This document shows positions 7,268 through 16,719 of a stretch of DNA of 64,000 nucleotides, one piece after another. A model generated the notes under the pieces. That model was not told the origin of the DNA. It made no database searches and was given only the letters and a program-made list of their open reading frames with translations. The DNA comes from Sphingobacterium siyangense (GTDB lineage Bacteria > Bacteroidota > Bacteroidia > Sphingobacteriales > Sphingobacteriaceae), in NCBI RefSeq assembly GCF_007830445.1, contig NZ_VLKR01000022.1:1-64000 (forward strand), written 5' to 3'. The position numbers and the translations under genes are program-made. How positions within the stretch are numbered: the first letter of the stretch is position 1; each line of letters starts with the position of its first letter.

Positions 7268-8821
7268 ATGAGGTCTGTTATGAAGAAAATTCTCTTAATC
7301 CTTTTTGTCTTACTTATCCTATTTATCATTGGGCTTTTAATTAGAACGCTGACTTACCCGTTTACGCGTGTCAAAAAATATACTGCAGCGCCTGTGCAGC
7401 CAGTGATCAATGATAGCATTGTTGCCCGATTTGCCGGCGGCATCAAAATAGCCACAATCTCTTTTGGCGACTCGACATTATTTAACCATGTTCCTTTTGA
7501 AGAACTTAATAGTTACATCAGGCACAATTTTCCACTGATCTATCGCTCCCTGGAAACCTATACGGTCAATGGCCACGCGCTGGTCATTCGACTTAAGGGA
7601 AGCGACAATAGCTTGCTTCCGCTACTCTTTCTTTCGCATATGGATGTTGTTCCTCCCGGTTCAGCTGCTATAAAAAATAACGATTCAACGCTATTTCAGC
7701 CTAGAGACCAGGCAATACCGCCGGTTAGTGAAATAGCCGAAGAATGGGACTATGCACCTTTTTCGGGGGCAGTAGCCAACGGCCGCATTTATGGCCGCGG
7801 AAGCTTAGATATGAAAGGCATGCTCTTCTCCTTACTTGAAGCTACGGAACAGTTGGTTCGAGAACAGGTACAGCCCAAGCGGAATATCTACCTCGCTTTT
7901 GGTTTTGATGAAGAAGTTGGTGGCGTACGCGGCGCAGCTAAAATAGCAGACTACTTCAAAGAAAAAGGTCTTAAATTCGAAGCCGTTTATGACGAGGGTG
8001 GACTCATTCTGGAAAAGGGCTCGGTCAAGGGAATCAGCTCCGATGTAGCATTGATCGGTTGCGCGGAGAAGGGATTTTTATCCCTGAAAATTAAGGTCAA
8101 AGGTCTTGGTGGGCACTCTTCGATGCCGCCAACAACGAGTGCAATTGGTAAAGCGGCAGTTATTATGCAGCGCTTAGAAAATCACCAGATGAAAGCACAG
8201 ATCAGCCCTATGATCCAAAACTTCTTTCAACAGGTTGGTGGTAGCATGCCTTTTGTCTCCCGTTTTGCGATCGCTAATCGCTGGCTTATGGAACCTTTAC
8301 TTCTGGCTCAACTAACGAAAAACCACTCGACTAATGCCCTCGTGCGAACAACTACAGCACTGACGATGATGAAGGGCAGCGATGCCCCCAATGTACTTTC
8401 ACCTGAAGTTGAATTTGTTGTCAATTTTAGGCTACTGCCTGAAAACACCCTGCGGGAAGTTCGGGATCATGTCGAGCAGGCTACACGCGGGTTTGATGTT
8501 GAAATCGAACAGGTCGACAATGCCCGAGAAGCATCCAAAGTTTCACCAACAGACGTTAAAGCCTATACGATGATGGAAGCTTCTATCCGCAGGCTATACC
8601 CTGATCTTATTGTTACGCCTTACCTGACTGTTGGCGGAACCGACGCTATCAAATACCAAAATCTCAGTGATCATATTTATCGCTTTATGCCCATTAAAAT
8701 TAATCACGCTGAACAGCAGAGTATGCATAGTACCAATGAATACATCAGCATTGAAAACTACCTGAAGATGATAGACTATTTTTATTACATTATGCGTCAC
8801 TACGACGATGAAACCATTTAA
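7268..8821 (+). CDS. M20 family metallopeptidase, membrane-anchored (PM20D1/CPS1-like)
   Basis: The 517-residue di-zinc peptidase begins with a hydrophobic anchor (residues ~5-28) and then the M20 core: SHMDVVPPG, GRGSLDMKGML and FGFDEEVGG (general base Glu), with LTVGGTDAIKYQ near the C-terminus supplying a metal ligand. Length and the long insert match the carboxypeptidase S / PM20D1 branch, which hydrolyses or condenses N-acyl amino acids. The anchor suggests a periplasm-facing enzyme. An alternative ATG at 7280 has an AGG eight bases upstream and fits the signal segment equally well. The next gene starts two bases after the stop. Confidence 0.85.
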   Translation: MRSVMKKILLILFVLLILFIIGLLIRTLTYPFTRVKKYTAAPVQPVINDSIVARFAGGIKIATISFGDSTLFNHVPFEELNSYIRHNFPLIYRSLETYTVNGHALVIRLKGSDNSLLPLLFLSHMDVVPPGSAAIKNNDSTLFQPRDQAIPPVSEIAEEWDYAPFSGAVANGRIYGRGSLDMKGMLFSLLEATEQLVREQVQPKRNIYLAFGFDEEVGGVRGAAKIADYFKEKGLKFEAVYDEGGLILEKGSVKGISSDVALIGCAEKGFLSLKIKVKGLGGHSSMPPTTSAIGKAAVIMQRLENHQMKAQISPMIQNFFQQVGGSMPFVSRFAIANRWLMEPLLLAQLTKNHSTNALVRTTTALTMMKGSDAPNVLSPEVEFVVNFRLLPENTLREVRDHVEQATRGFDVEIEQVDNAREASKVSPTDVKAYTMMEASIRRLYPDLIVTPYLTVGGTDAIKYQNLSDHIYRFMPIKINHAEQQSMHSTNEYISIENYLKMIDYFYYIMRHYDDETI

Positions 8822-8823
8822 CC

Positions 8824-9396
8824 ATGGACAATCTTCGCAATTACATTCACGCATTGGTTGACTTTTCGACGGATAGCTGGCACTTGCTGCAGCCAGCATT
8901 GACATTGCGTAACTTCAAAAAAAATGATTTACTGCTGGAACAGGGTAAAGTTTGCAATTCGCTCTTTTTTATCGACAAAGGCTATTGTAGAAGTTATTAT
9001 GTTATTGATGGAACTGTCAAAAACACAGGATTTTTCTTTGAAAACGATATCGCTACCAATATTCAAAGTTTTGGCAGCGGGCAAAAATCCGAATTTAACA
9101 TCGTTGCCTGTGAGGACTTAAGGACCATTATTTTTGATAAGTCGACACTATTTGAACTTGCTGCACAGGTTATAGAAATAGAACGGTTGGGACGGTTTTG
9201 TATCAGGCAGTTTGCTTCACGCCAGGAAGAGTTTGCCAATCTATTTAAACTCTATTCGGCTGCCGAAAGTCTGTGTTATCTAGAAAAAAAATATCCAGAA
9301 ATTTCACAACGTGTACCACTTTCTCAATTGGCTTCTTTTTTGGGAGTAGCTCGAGAAACCTTAAGCCGGATTCGTCGGAGAAGATTAAACACCTGA
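8824..9396 (+). CDS. Crp/Fnr family transcription regulator
   Basis: The 190-residue protein has a cyclic-nucleotide-binding-type beta barrel (residues ~25-115: NFKKNDLLLEQGKVCNSLFF and IDKGYCRSYYV) and a C-terminal helix-turn-helix, VPLSQLASFLGVARETLSRI. There is no cysteine cluster of the Fnr type. Bacteroidota members of this family usually lack known ligands. It begins two bases after the M20 gene, so both are probably cotranscribed. A perfect TGTGA-N6-TCACA site follows the gene at 9402, ahead of the NTF2-like gene. Confidence 0.88.
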   Translation: MDNLRNYIHALVDFSTDSWHLLQPALTLRNFKKNDLLLEQGKVCNSLFFIDKGYCRSYYVIDGTVKNTGFFFENDIATNIQSFGSGQKSEFNIVACEDLRTIIFDKSTLFELAAQVIEIERLGRFCIRQFASRQEEFANLFKLYSAAESLCYLEKKYPEISQRVPLSQLASFLGVARETLSRIRRRRLNT

Positions 9397-9401
9397 CATT
9401 A

Positions 9402-9417
9402 TGTGACGATTGTCACA
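9402..9417. promoter_or_regulatory. CRP-type site TGTGA-N6-TCACA
   Basis: TGTGACGATTGTCACA is an exact match to the enterobacterial CRP consensus spacing (TGTGA, six bases, TCACA). A -7-like GAACTTTG lies at 9440-9447, one base off TAnnTTTG, which puts the site centre about 43 bases before the likely start. That is a class II activator position. It lies between the Crp/Fnr gene and the NTF2-like gene, so this regulator probably controls the latter. Confidence 0.55.
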
Positions 9418-9472
9418 GGCTAGAATAATTTCATTTTGGGAACTTTGTATCAATTAAACAAAGATAAAAGAT

Positions 9473-9889
9473 ATGAAAACATCCAATAATGCACTCTTGG
9501 ATTTCGAAAAATTTATGGCTATCCGTTTAAAAGCCTCAACAGATTTTGTGGAGGGTCATTTTGATTCCCTAAAAGATATTTCTGTCTCAAATGAGCCTGC
9601 CACAATTTTTCCGCCCAATGGAATATATATTTCTGGGGTATTACAGGTCAATGATTTTAACCAAAAAGGAGCTTCCAATTTCCTTCCGGGTGCACAAAAC
9701 AAATTTGAAGTGATCCATCAAGATGCAAGTGATACGCTAGCCTATTGGACGGGTATACAACGTTCGTCCGTCAACATAAAAGGACAAGATACCGTGGTGA
9801 TTTTCAATCTCAGAATCACCGAAATCTTCAGAAAAGAGCAAGGTACCTGGAAGCTTATGCATCGACATGCCGATACACTGGCCGAATAG
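9473..9889 (+). CDS. NTF2-like (SnoaL/DUF4440-type) protein
   Basis: The 138-residue cytoplasmic protein has the cone-shaped NTF2 pattern: a first helix (LLDFEKFMAIRLKASTDFVE), a strand region with DTLAYWTGIQRSS and a final strand VIFNLRITEIFRKEQGTWKLMHRHAD. The end, 'EQGTWKLMHRHAD', is typical of DUF4440/SnoaL-like proteins. Catalytic or ligand-binding function is not predictable. The gene sits directly behind a CRP-type site, so its expression is likely tied to the upstream Crp/Fnr protein. Confidence 0.7.
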   Translation: MKTSNNALLDFEKFMAIRLKASTDFVEGHFDSLKDISVSNEPATIFPPNGIYISGVLQVNDFNQKGASNFLPGAQNKFEVIHQDASDTLAYWTGIQRSSVNIKGQDTVVIFNLRITEIFRKEQGTWKLMHRHADTLAE

Positions 9890-10010
9890 TCTAAATGACC
9901 TAGGGAGCAGCAGTTTGTTTATAGATCGCTATGGTTTGTGCCCGCTGTTCCTTATGGTCAGATACTCAAAATTGATCGGCTGAGTGCAGCAATGGTCCTC
10001 CAGCGATTTC

Positions 10011-10739
10011 CTACGATTTGAGTTCGGCATCGCTGGTTGATCCCTTGAATTTCTTATTCCAAAAGAGTAATAAAATAATAAACAGTATAAATAATAACAG
10101 GGTGACTAAATTTGTCTTCCCCAAAAGTGCGTGTAAAGTAGCTGGAGCTATAATTGAATTGGTTCTTACGGTGGAGAAAGTCAATACAAATGAAAAGACA
10201 ATACACAAAAGCACAAATCCGGCAAAACCACCAAATTGGCTAAAATTATCAAAAATTAAAAGATGCCAAATCGCCCAAAATATTCCCGTTATCACACTTT
10301 TAATGGGCCATTTTATTTCACCTAGACTATCATTCAAATAGCCCCGCCAAGTAAATTCCTCCATGATATCATACAGCAATGTAAACAGGCAGAACAACAG
10401 TGCCCAAACGTGCTCATCGACACCGTAATTATTATTAAATCCATAAATACCATATCCTGCGAATAAAAGGAATGGAAACAACAGTGACTTTGTTTTATTA
10501 GGGCCAAAAAGTGTAACGGTGGAAACGACTTTTGACAAAGCATAAAAAAATGCCGAGATAATCAGAATAATCAATCCGTGATTCATATTCCAGGGTAATG
10601 GAAAACTAAAAACATCTTTCATAGCCATCTGGAAAATATTAGGAAGCTTTCGTATAGCAAAAGTTCCCAACATCAACAATCCGTAAAATAATGCGATACG
10701 CAACCAGTTCGTCTTTTTTATGCTTTCAATAATCTTCAT
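10011..10739 (-). CDS. CPBP-type intramembrane metalloprotease (CAAX protease homologue)
   Basis: The 242-residue protein has about seven membrane segments. The signature EEFTWRGYLNDSL (EExxxR) is followed by the WAIWHLLIF histidine motif, which together carry the CPBP/Abi catalytic residues. In bacteria these proteins are linked to processing or self-protection from small peptides and to diverse unknown roles. Substrate is not predictable here. It is a minus-strand single gene whose neighbour upstream encodes another membrane protein on the same strand. Confidence 0.8.
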   Translation of the reverse strand: MKIIESIKKTNWLRIALFYGLLMLGTFAIRKLPNIFQMAMKDVFSFPLPWNMNHGLIILIISAFFYALSKVVSTVTLFGPNKTKSLLFPFLLFAGYGIYGFNNNYGVDEHVWALLFCLFTLLYDIMEEFTWRGYLNDSLGEIKWPIKSVITGIFWAIWHLLIFDNFSQFGGFAGFVLLCIVFSFVLTFSTVRTNSIIAPATLHALLGKTNLVTLLLFILFIILLLFWNKKFKGSTSDAELKS

Positions 10740-10870
10740 ACACTATTTATTAGTCTATTGTCCCTACAGCAACTGTTCTTTGTTAAATAACGACTACAAA
10801 ATTGGAAGTCGCGAACTTACAAAAAAACGATAAAAGCAGGTTTGCCTTCAAAAGTAAAAATTAATCGGCA

Positions 10871-11635
10871 TTAAAGCATTAGCCAAAAAGAAAGGCATGG
10901 AATCAACAATATACCAACTGCAAGTGTCCAAAACATCGCTGTTTTACTAATGAAATAGCATTCACGTATTTTTTTTGTGCACAAAATCCAGGTCAAAAAA
11001 CCATAGAGCAAAATTGGTAAGATATACATCTCCAAAGGATATGGCTGTAGAATTGGATTGAACTCCACTAAAATTTTGGCCTCCCTTCTGCTTTGAAAGA
11101 GCATGTACATCAAGGTAGAAACAACCATGGATGAGGAACTTGCAAAAAAGAGTGTGAGCAGTATCCATCCAGTTCTTTTCAACAACCAAAACAAAAGGAA
11201 ACCTACTATTAAAACCATTACATTGAAAAAGGACAATAATGTGTAGTTATCCGGTAGCTCTTTGAAATATTTGATCGGATATAACAGTGCAGGAAAAAGA
11301 TTATAGCCTTTAAACACAATGAGGATACCTGTAAAAAATGAGATCCGCACGATACTTCTTTTGACCACTTGTACCCTGGGCGTATCAAATCTACCGGTAA
11401 TAGTCCATTGGTCTTTGGCTTTTATCGTATCAATATTAGTCTCTTTTTCCGCTTCTCGCTGGTTAAGCACATATCTTGCTGCTGTCAACTCCTCGGTGGT
11501 CAACTGTCGACTTTTTAATTCAATCTCGGCAGCTTCAAGGGCCGAAGGCTCATAGTGATCGGGATTATCTACCACAGACAGCAACTGATCTGTGGGCCAA
11601 GTTTTATAAAGTTCAGCAAAATTATTTTCGGACAT
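10871..11635 (-). CDS. Hypothetical membrane protein
   Basis: I do not recognise the family. The likely start is MSENNFAELYK at 11635 rather than the in-frame ATG eight codons earlier, giving 254 residues. Residues ~1-75 are soluble and helical (LLSVVDNPDHYEPSALEAAE and ELKSRQLTTEE), resembling the N-terminal 'Y.....S.E..A...EL..R' module seen on several Bacteroidota membrane proteins. About five membrane segments follow. It lies 131 bases upstream of the CPBP gene on the same strand, so cotranscription is possible. Confidence 0.55.
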   Translation of the reverse strand: MSENNFAELYKTWPTDQLLSVVDNPDHYEPSALEAAEIELKSRQLTTEELTAARYVLNQREAEKETNIDTIKAKDQWTITGRFDTPRVQVVKRSIVRISFFTGILIVFKGYNLFPALLYPIKYFKELPDNYTLLSFFNVMVLIVGFLLFWLLKRTGWILLTLFFASSSSMVVSTLMYMLFQSRREAKILVEFNPILQPYPLEMYILPILLYGFLTWILCTKKIRECYFISKTAMFWTLAVGILLIPCLSFWLML

Positions 11636-11659
11636 TGGCTTAATTTTTATAAATTTCAA

Positions 11660-12047
11660 TATGTTATTACGGCAAGTTCATAACAATAATGATTGCTCTC
11701 GCTTAAGCGAAAAATAAATGGTTAATCTTCCATAATGAATTTATAAAAATATAATTTATAAATCAAGCATAGTTTGGCTTATGCTACTTTACTTCAACTC
11801 AACGACCTAATTATCCGTTTTCACGAATTCCTTTTACGGCCCATTTCTTTGAAACCAACCATTGGGGACGATTTAAACTATTGCGCATTGCAATGTTTAC
11901 CTAACGACAATTCATTAAATGGATAATGACCATTACTTAAAGTATCTCTTTTGTTACAAAAGCAATTCACACAAACGATTGCATTGTATAGTTTTCGTTT
12001 AATTTAATTGTATTTATAAAATTAGGGTGAACAATTAAATTTAAATT
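11660..12047. other. 388-base intergenic region
   Basis: It lies between a minus-strand membrane protein gene and the plus-strand DUF3472 gene, and presumably holds the two divergent promoters. I see no exact TAnnTTTG with paired TTTG, no strong stem-loop and no coding frame with recognisable similarity. Confidence 0.5.
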
Positions 12048-13400
12048 ATGAGATATTCCAAAATTACGCTACTGCTCTGTACAGTATTGGCAAGCTTTCT
12101 TTCTTGCCAAAAAAGCGAGGTACAAACAAATTTAGAAGAGAAATTATCGCTACGGGCCGCATCCCCTGGTGTAAGCGGATACGAAGTTCCCTTAGGTGGC
12201 AATGCTTTTGTTACTTCGGCACCTTCCGGTGCAGTAGAAGTCATCAATAGCAATGGATTGGCAAACTGGACCAATGCCAATAGCGTGATCAGTACCTATG
12301 CTAAGGTCCCCCAAGCGGGCGCTTTACGTGTTAAAATAAGGGCTAAAGTGCTACCTTCAGGCGATAGTAGTACGGTGAAGTTAACAATCAACGGTGTAAG
12401 CAAACAAATCAAACTTAAGGGTGGAACATTACAGGATTACACGGTTGGTACCTATTCGCTAAATACAGCGGGATACATAAAAATGGATCTTCAAGGTGTG
12501 ACCAAGTCAGGTGGTTATTTTGCAGATGTATCACACTTGATTTTAGATAGTTCGGCAACAAATGGCACTGTGATTTATAGTGACAATAATGTTGATAATA
12601 CTTACTATTGGTCGCGACGGGGCCCATCCTGCCATTTGAGTTATACCATTCCAACAAATCAGCAAGTATCCTATTATTATAGCGAGGTGAAAGTGCCTGC
12701 CGGAGAAGATAAAATAGGTTCTTACTTTATGGCAAATGGGTTCGGCCAAGGATATTTCGGTATGCAGGTCAATTCAGCGACAGAGCGCAGAATACTATTT
12801 TCTGTTTGGAGTCCATATAGCACCGATAACCCGTCCCAAATACCAGCAGAGGATCGCATCACATTAAATAGAAAAGGGACAAATACGACAACAGGTGAGT
12901 TTGGTGGTGAAGGTTCTGGTGGACAAAGCTACCTCAAGTATAACTGGACTGCCGCCACTACCTATAAATTTTTATTAAAGGGAGAACCTGATAACAATGG
13001 AAGTACTGATTTTACGGCATGGTTTAATGATCCTTCGACCAATAATTGGATACTCATTGCAAGCTGGAAACGTCCCAAAACAAATACCTATTTAACGGGC
13101 TTTCATAGCTTCCTCGAAAATTTCAATGCCGACAATGGCTTCCTTGGCCGTTCTGCAGAATATAGTAATCAATGGGTTCGTACAGCTACTGGAACTTGGC
13201 TGAAAGTTGTGGAAAGTACCTTTACAGTCGATGCGACCTATTCAAACAACCAGCGTATAGACGCAATTGGCGGAATAGCCGGAAATAGCTTCTTCCTGAA
13301 AAATGGCGGTTTTTTCAATACCGTCGTAAATCCCGGAACGAAGTTCACACAACCAGGTTCTGGCACAGCGCCTTCAATAAATTTAACAACGCTACCATAA
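12048..13400 (+). CDS. DUF3472/DUF5077-domain lipoprotein
   Basis: The 450-residue lipoprotein has a signal peptide ending LASFLSCQ (Cys at ~21). Residues ~45-165 match the DUF5077-type carbohydrate-binding-like module (VPLGGNAFVT ... LANWTNANSVISTYAKV ... GYIKMDLQGVTKSG). Residues ~185-440 match DUF3472 (YYYSEVKVPAGEDKIGSYFM, ANGFGQGYFGMQVNS, RILFSVWSP, LKGEPDNNGSTDFTAWF). Such proteins sit on the outer surface in Bacteroidota and are found near polysaccharide-degrading genes. The GH30 lipoprotein about 1.7 kb downstream fits this. Confidence 0.82.
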   Translation: MRYSKITLLLCTVLASFLSCQKSEVQTNLEEKLSLRAASPGVSGYEVPLGGNAFVTSAPSGAVEVINSNGLANWTNANSVISTYAKVPQAGALRVKIRAKVLPSGDSSTVKLTINGVSKQIKLKGGTLQDYTVGTYSLNTAGYIKMDLQGVTKSGGYFADVSHLILDSSATNGTVIYSDNNVDNTYYWSRRGPSCHLSYTIPTNQQVSYYYSEVKVPAGEDKIGSYFMANGFGQGYFGMQVNSATERRILFSVWSPYSTDNPSQIPAEDRITLNRKGTNTTTGEFGGEGSGGQSYLKYNWTAATTYKFLLKGEPDNNGSTDFTAWFNDPSTNNWILIASWKRPKTNTYLTGFHSFLENFNADNGFLGRSAEYSNQWVRTATGTWLKVVESTFTVDATYSNNQRIDAIGGIAGNSFFLKNGGFFNTVVNPGTKFTQPGSGTAPSINLTTLP

Positions 13401-13441
13401 CAAGCATATTTACAATAAATTATTCTGAATTTACATCCAAT

Positions 13442-13480
13442 AAAAGGGACAATACCTCATTAAGAAGTGTCGTCCCTTTT
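13442..13480 (+). terminator. Terminator after the DUF3472 gene
   Basis: AAAAGGGAC (13442-13450) pairs with GTCCCTTTT (13472-13480) around a 21-base loop, ending in four T. Confidence 0.7.
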
Positions 13481-13637
13481 AAACTCAACTTTGTCGTATT
13501 TAAATTAACAATTCGTAGCTTTCAGTAATACTTTATTATAATTGCTGATCCATTATAAATAGCTGATCCCCCCGCCTCGGGTTTGTAGGTAACCTGAAGG
13601 CCTTTCCAACTAACGACAATAAATTCAAACTTCAAGA

Positions 13638-14801
13638 ATGATAAACCTGTTTATGAATTTACTATCCAACCCCTTATCAATCCTTTTGAGCACCTTGTTG
13701 CTCATCAATAGCCTTCCATCAAAAGGACAGTATCTTGAACCCATCAAAAAGGACCATAAACTAAAAACTCAACTTGATACGATTGTAAACCGTTGTGTTG
13801 TCGATTATCTTTCCAACAACAACACGTTTAGCGTGTCTATTTGAATCTACAATAAAGGGTCCAAAACAACCTACTACTACAGTAAAGAAAAGTTACCAAA
13901 CGCCAATAACTATTACAACATTGGATCGGTAGCGAAAACGTTTGTAGCCGCTTTACTTGCACAAGCGGTCATTGAGAAGAAAATCAACCTCGATGATGAT
14001 ATCCGTAAATACTTGCCCGGAAACTTTCCCAATTTGCAATACAACGGCCATGGAATCCTTGTTAAGCATCTTGCAAATCATACTTCAGCACTTCCAAAGA
14101 CTTTCAGATTACTTTCTAAAAAAGTTGTCGATAGTTTAAAGGGGCTCGCTATTCCAGAACAGGTAGACTACCTTGGAAATTATAGTCGTGACAACCTATT
14201 TGACGACCTGAGGAAAGTCAAGTTGGACAGTATTCCAGGTACAAAATTCAGTTACAATAGCATGGCTGTAATGGTACTTATTGCGCTGTTGGAAAATAGC
14301 TATAAGAATTCCTATGAACATCTTATCAGCGCATATCTGAAGGGACATCTTGGTATGTACCATACAGTCCCCTACTTGAATGAGTTGCAAAAAAACGACA
14401 TTGTGCAGGGCCATGATAATAAAGGACAGCCTGTTCCATTTGCCAATTTGAGGGGATTTTACTTTGGTCCTACAATGAATTCAACGATCAATGATATGTT
14501 GACCTACATCGAAGCCAATCTCAAATTAAACGATAAAGCCCTTCTTCTAACACATCAACTGACTTATGGAAAAGACGATGGATTTGGTATGGGGCTAGGT
14601 TGGATGATCAATCGTGATGAACGTGGTGCCCGCTATTTCTATCACGATGGGAATACTAAAATAGGCTACAATACCTTATGTGTGCTGTATCCTACAGACG
14701 ATTATGGCATCATCATTATTGTCAACGATACAGTTGATCAACACATGGTGGGTAAACTTGAAAATACCATCAGACATCAGTTTTTAATGCATAATCAATG
14801 A
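13638..14801 (+). pseudogene. Serine hydrolase (class C beta-lactamase/DD-peptidase fold) with in-frame TGA
   Basis: An N-terminal piece (13638-13841, signal peptide ending SLPSKGQ) and a long downstream part are in the same frame, split only by TGA at 13842. The joined product is 387 residues. After the stop the frame reads IYNKGSKTTYYY, then NIGSVAKTFVAALLAQAV with the SxxK nucleophile (SVAK), the Tyr-bearing FSYNSMAVMVL (YxN) and the HDGNTKIGYNT C-terminal motif. The stop sits where family members have a residue between SVSI and IYNKG. A GGA-to-TGA change is the simplest explanation. A product starting downstream at 14013 would lack the nucleophile. Confidence 0.85.
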
Positions 14802-15090
14802 CAAGCTTGATCTTCATCTTCGGCTGAAAAGAAGGGGTAAAATTAAGTCATCATTAAAAAAATATGTATTAATTTTTAAATGAATAAAAAATAAAATTAA
14901 AATAATAGAAGTAATAATAAATTCTCCCAAAATATTATTAATTTTCGGAAACTAACCAATGTGGAAATCGGTGAATGTTTATTTTTTTAACCAAAGAAAG
15001 GAGGCAAACAAAACAACGACGATGAGAACCGCCTAGAAAACCAGGCACAATTAAATTAATGATTCATTCACAAATCTTAAAAACTAAGTT

Positions 15091-16611
15091 ATGTTAAAAT
15101 TAACCAGTCGCTGGAGCAGACTTTATACTGTTTTGGCCGTAGTTTCCACATTTTCTATTTTTAGTTGCCAAAAAAATTCATTGACTCTTGAGAGTCAAGA
15201 GGCACAACTTAACAAAAAAGCTGCAGTATCCGCGCAAGCAGGAGCTACAATTGCAACATTGAATTGGGATCAAACCTATCAAAAGATTGATGGATTTGGA
15301 GCATTCGGAGGTCGGATTGTTCCATTCTTTGAATCCGCAAAAAGAGATAGTATCCTGGATTATTTATGGGGAGGCAGTGGGTTGAAATTGAATATCCTTC
15401 GTGGTAAGGTACTTCATACCTACCCTTTTAACCAACAGACCAAGGTCGTCACCATTAAACCGGCAGGAGTTTCGATTGACGTGGATCCCAATAGCGCAAC
15501 ATATCAGAATTTGACAGCAGACGAAAAAGAACAACTTGGGCAGGTCTGGATCATCAAGAAAGCGAAAGAACGCTATGAAGTTCCCTTCGTTATGGCAAGT
15601 ACTTGGACTCCGCCATTATACATGAAGACCAATACGAGCAGTATTTCCGCGAAATGGTTTAATGGACTTAATTTTAATACTTCTTCAACAGCTTTTGCTC
15701 GCTATCTGACGGGATTTGTAAAATCGTTTCAGAACGAGGGGATTACAATCAATGCTATTTCTCCTTCAAATGAGCCTGAAAATGTCTTTTCAGACTGGGA
15801 TGCTTCTTATTGGGACTCTTCACATCTGGGGCAGTTTATTACCAACAACCTCCGTCCCGAATTAAACAGTGCGGGTCTTCAATCCACCAAGATCATATCT
15901 TCTGAGAATGCGGCCTGGGGAACTGCCGATAATTTCCTTTCGGGCATGGACAGAAGCAAAGTCGACATCCTCGCCGGGCATGGCTATGTAGAGATAAGTG
16001 GCATCATCACTGGTCAACGTGGGTTTAACCAGAGTCCTTCCATGTGGAATTTTAGTATTGGAGGTAAACCAATGTGGGTGACAGAAGCTTCCGATGATGG
16101 CGGCAATTATGACAATGGTATTGAAGGAGGCTTGAAACTGGCGGTTAATATGCACAAGCTTCTTGCGGATTGTAACGCCAATGCTTATGTGTTTTGGCTA
16201 GGTATGCTGGCATTTCAAAATAATGAGGCGCTTATTTGTACAAAGAGTGATGGTTCATTGGAATTTCCAAAAACGTACGATGTGATGGGACATTATTCCA
16301 GATTCATCAAAGCAGGTTATATGCGAATCAATGTAGGGGTTCAAAATGGAAATGGCTTATTGATTTCGGCTTACAAAGATCCACAAACAGGTAAGTTTGT
16401 CTTAGTTGTCACCAACACGGGAACCGCAGCAGTTCCATTGGATATCAACCTTACAGGTTTTGCAAGCGGCGCATTGAATAATTACCAAACAACCGCAAGC
16501 AGTTCGGGCCATTGGGAGAACGTTGGCACCGTAAATCCGAATAGCTCAGGGGTCTATTCTTTAACAATACCTGCTAAAAGTATAAGCACTTTAGAAGGCA
16601 ACAAACTTTAA
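15091..16611 (+). CDS. Glycoside hydrolase family 30 lipoprotein
   Basis: The 506-residue lipoprotein has Cys26 (SIFSCQ) as acylation site. The (beta/alpha)8 domain starts near DGFGAFGG (residue ~67), with ASTWTPPLYMK at ~170. Glu228 in SPSNEPEN is the predicted acid/base and Glu332 in MWVTEAS the nucleophile. A beta-domain ends the protein (VVTNTGTAAVPLDINLTGF onwards). GH30 enzymes cleave xylan, beta-1,6-glucan or other beta-glucosides; the subfamily cannot be fixed by eye. The lipid anchor suggests a surface or periplasmic role. No susC/susD pair is in the window, so this is not a classical PUL. Confidence 0.85.
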   Translation: MLKLTSRWSRLYTVLAVVSTFSIFSCQKNSLTLESQEAQLNKKAAVSAQAGATIATLNWDQTYQKIDGFGAFGGRIVPFFESAKRDSILDYLWGGSGLKLNILRGKVLHTYPFNQQTKVVTIKPAGVSIDVDPNSATYQNLTADEKEQLGQVWIIKKAKERYEVPFVMASTWTPPLYMKTNTSSISAKWFNGLNFNTSSTAFARYLTGFVKSFQNEGITINAISPSNEPENVFSDWDASYWDSSHLGQFITNNLRPELNSAGLQSTKIISSENAAWGTADNFLSGMDRSKVDILAGHGYVEISGIITGQRGFNQSPSMWNFSIGGKPMWVTEASDDGGNYDNGIEGGLKLAVNMHKLLADCNANAYVFWLGMLAFQNNEALICTKSDGSLEFPKTYDVMGHYSRFIKAGYMRINVGVQNGNGLLISAYKDPQTGKFVLVVTNTGTAAVPLDINLTGFASGALNNYQTTASSSGHWENVGTVNPNSSGVYSLTIPAKSISTLEGNKL

Positions 16612-16620
16612 TTTATTAAT

Positions 16621-16656
16621 TGTACTGAGGGAGTGCGCTCCCTCAGTACATAATTT
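16621..16656 (+). terminator. Stem-loop terminator after the GH30 gene
   Basis: A perfect 13-bp stem, TGTACTGAGGGAG (16621-16633) and CTCCCTCAGTACA (16638-16650), with a TGCG loop, is followed by TAATTT. The U-run is short but the stem is very stable. Confidence 0.7.
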
Positions 16657-16719
16657 AAAACCCGATATGCGCTAAATCCTACATGTTACTGATCGTCAAA
16701 TCCCCATTTAGCTCCGCAC

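Noticed and set aside
13500-13625. Minus-strand open stretch reading SWKGLQVTYKPEAGG in front of the serine hydrolase pseudogene.
   Set aside because: Too short and no start; it could be debris, but I cannot support a gene.
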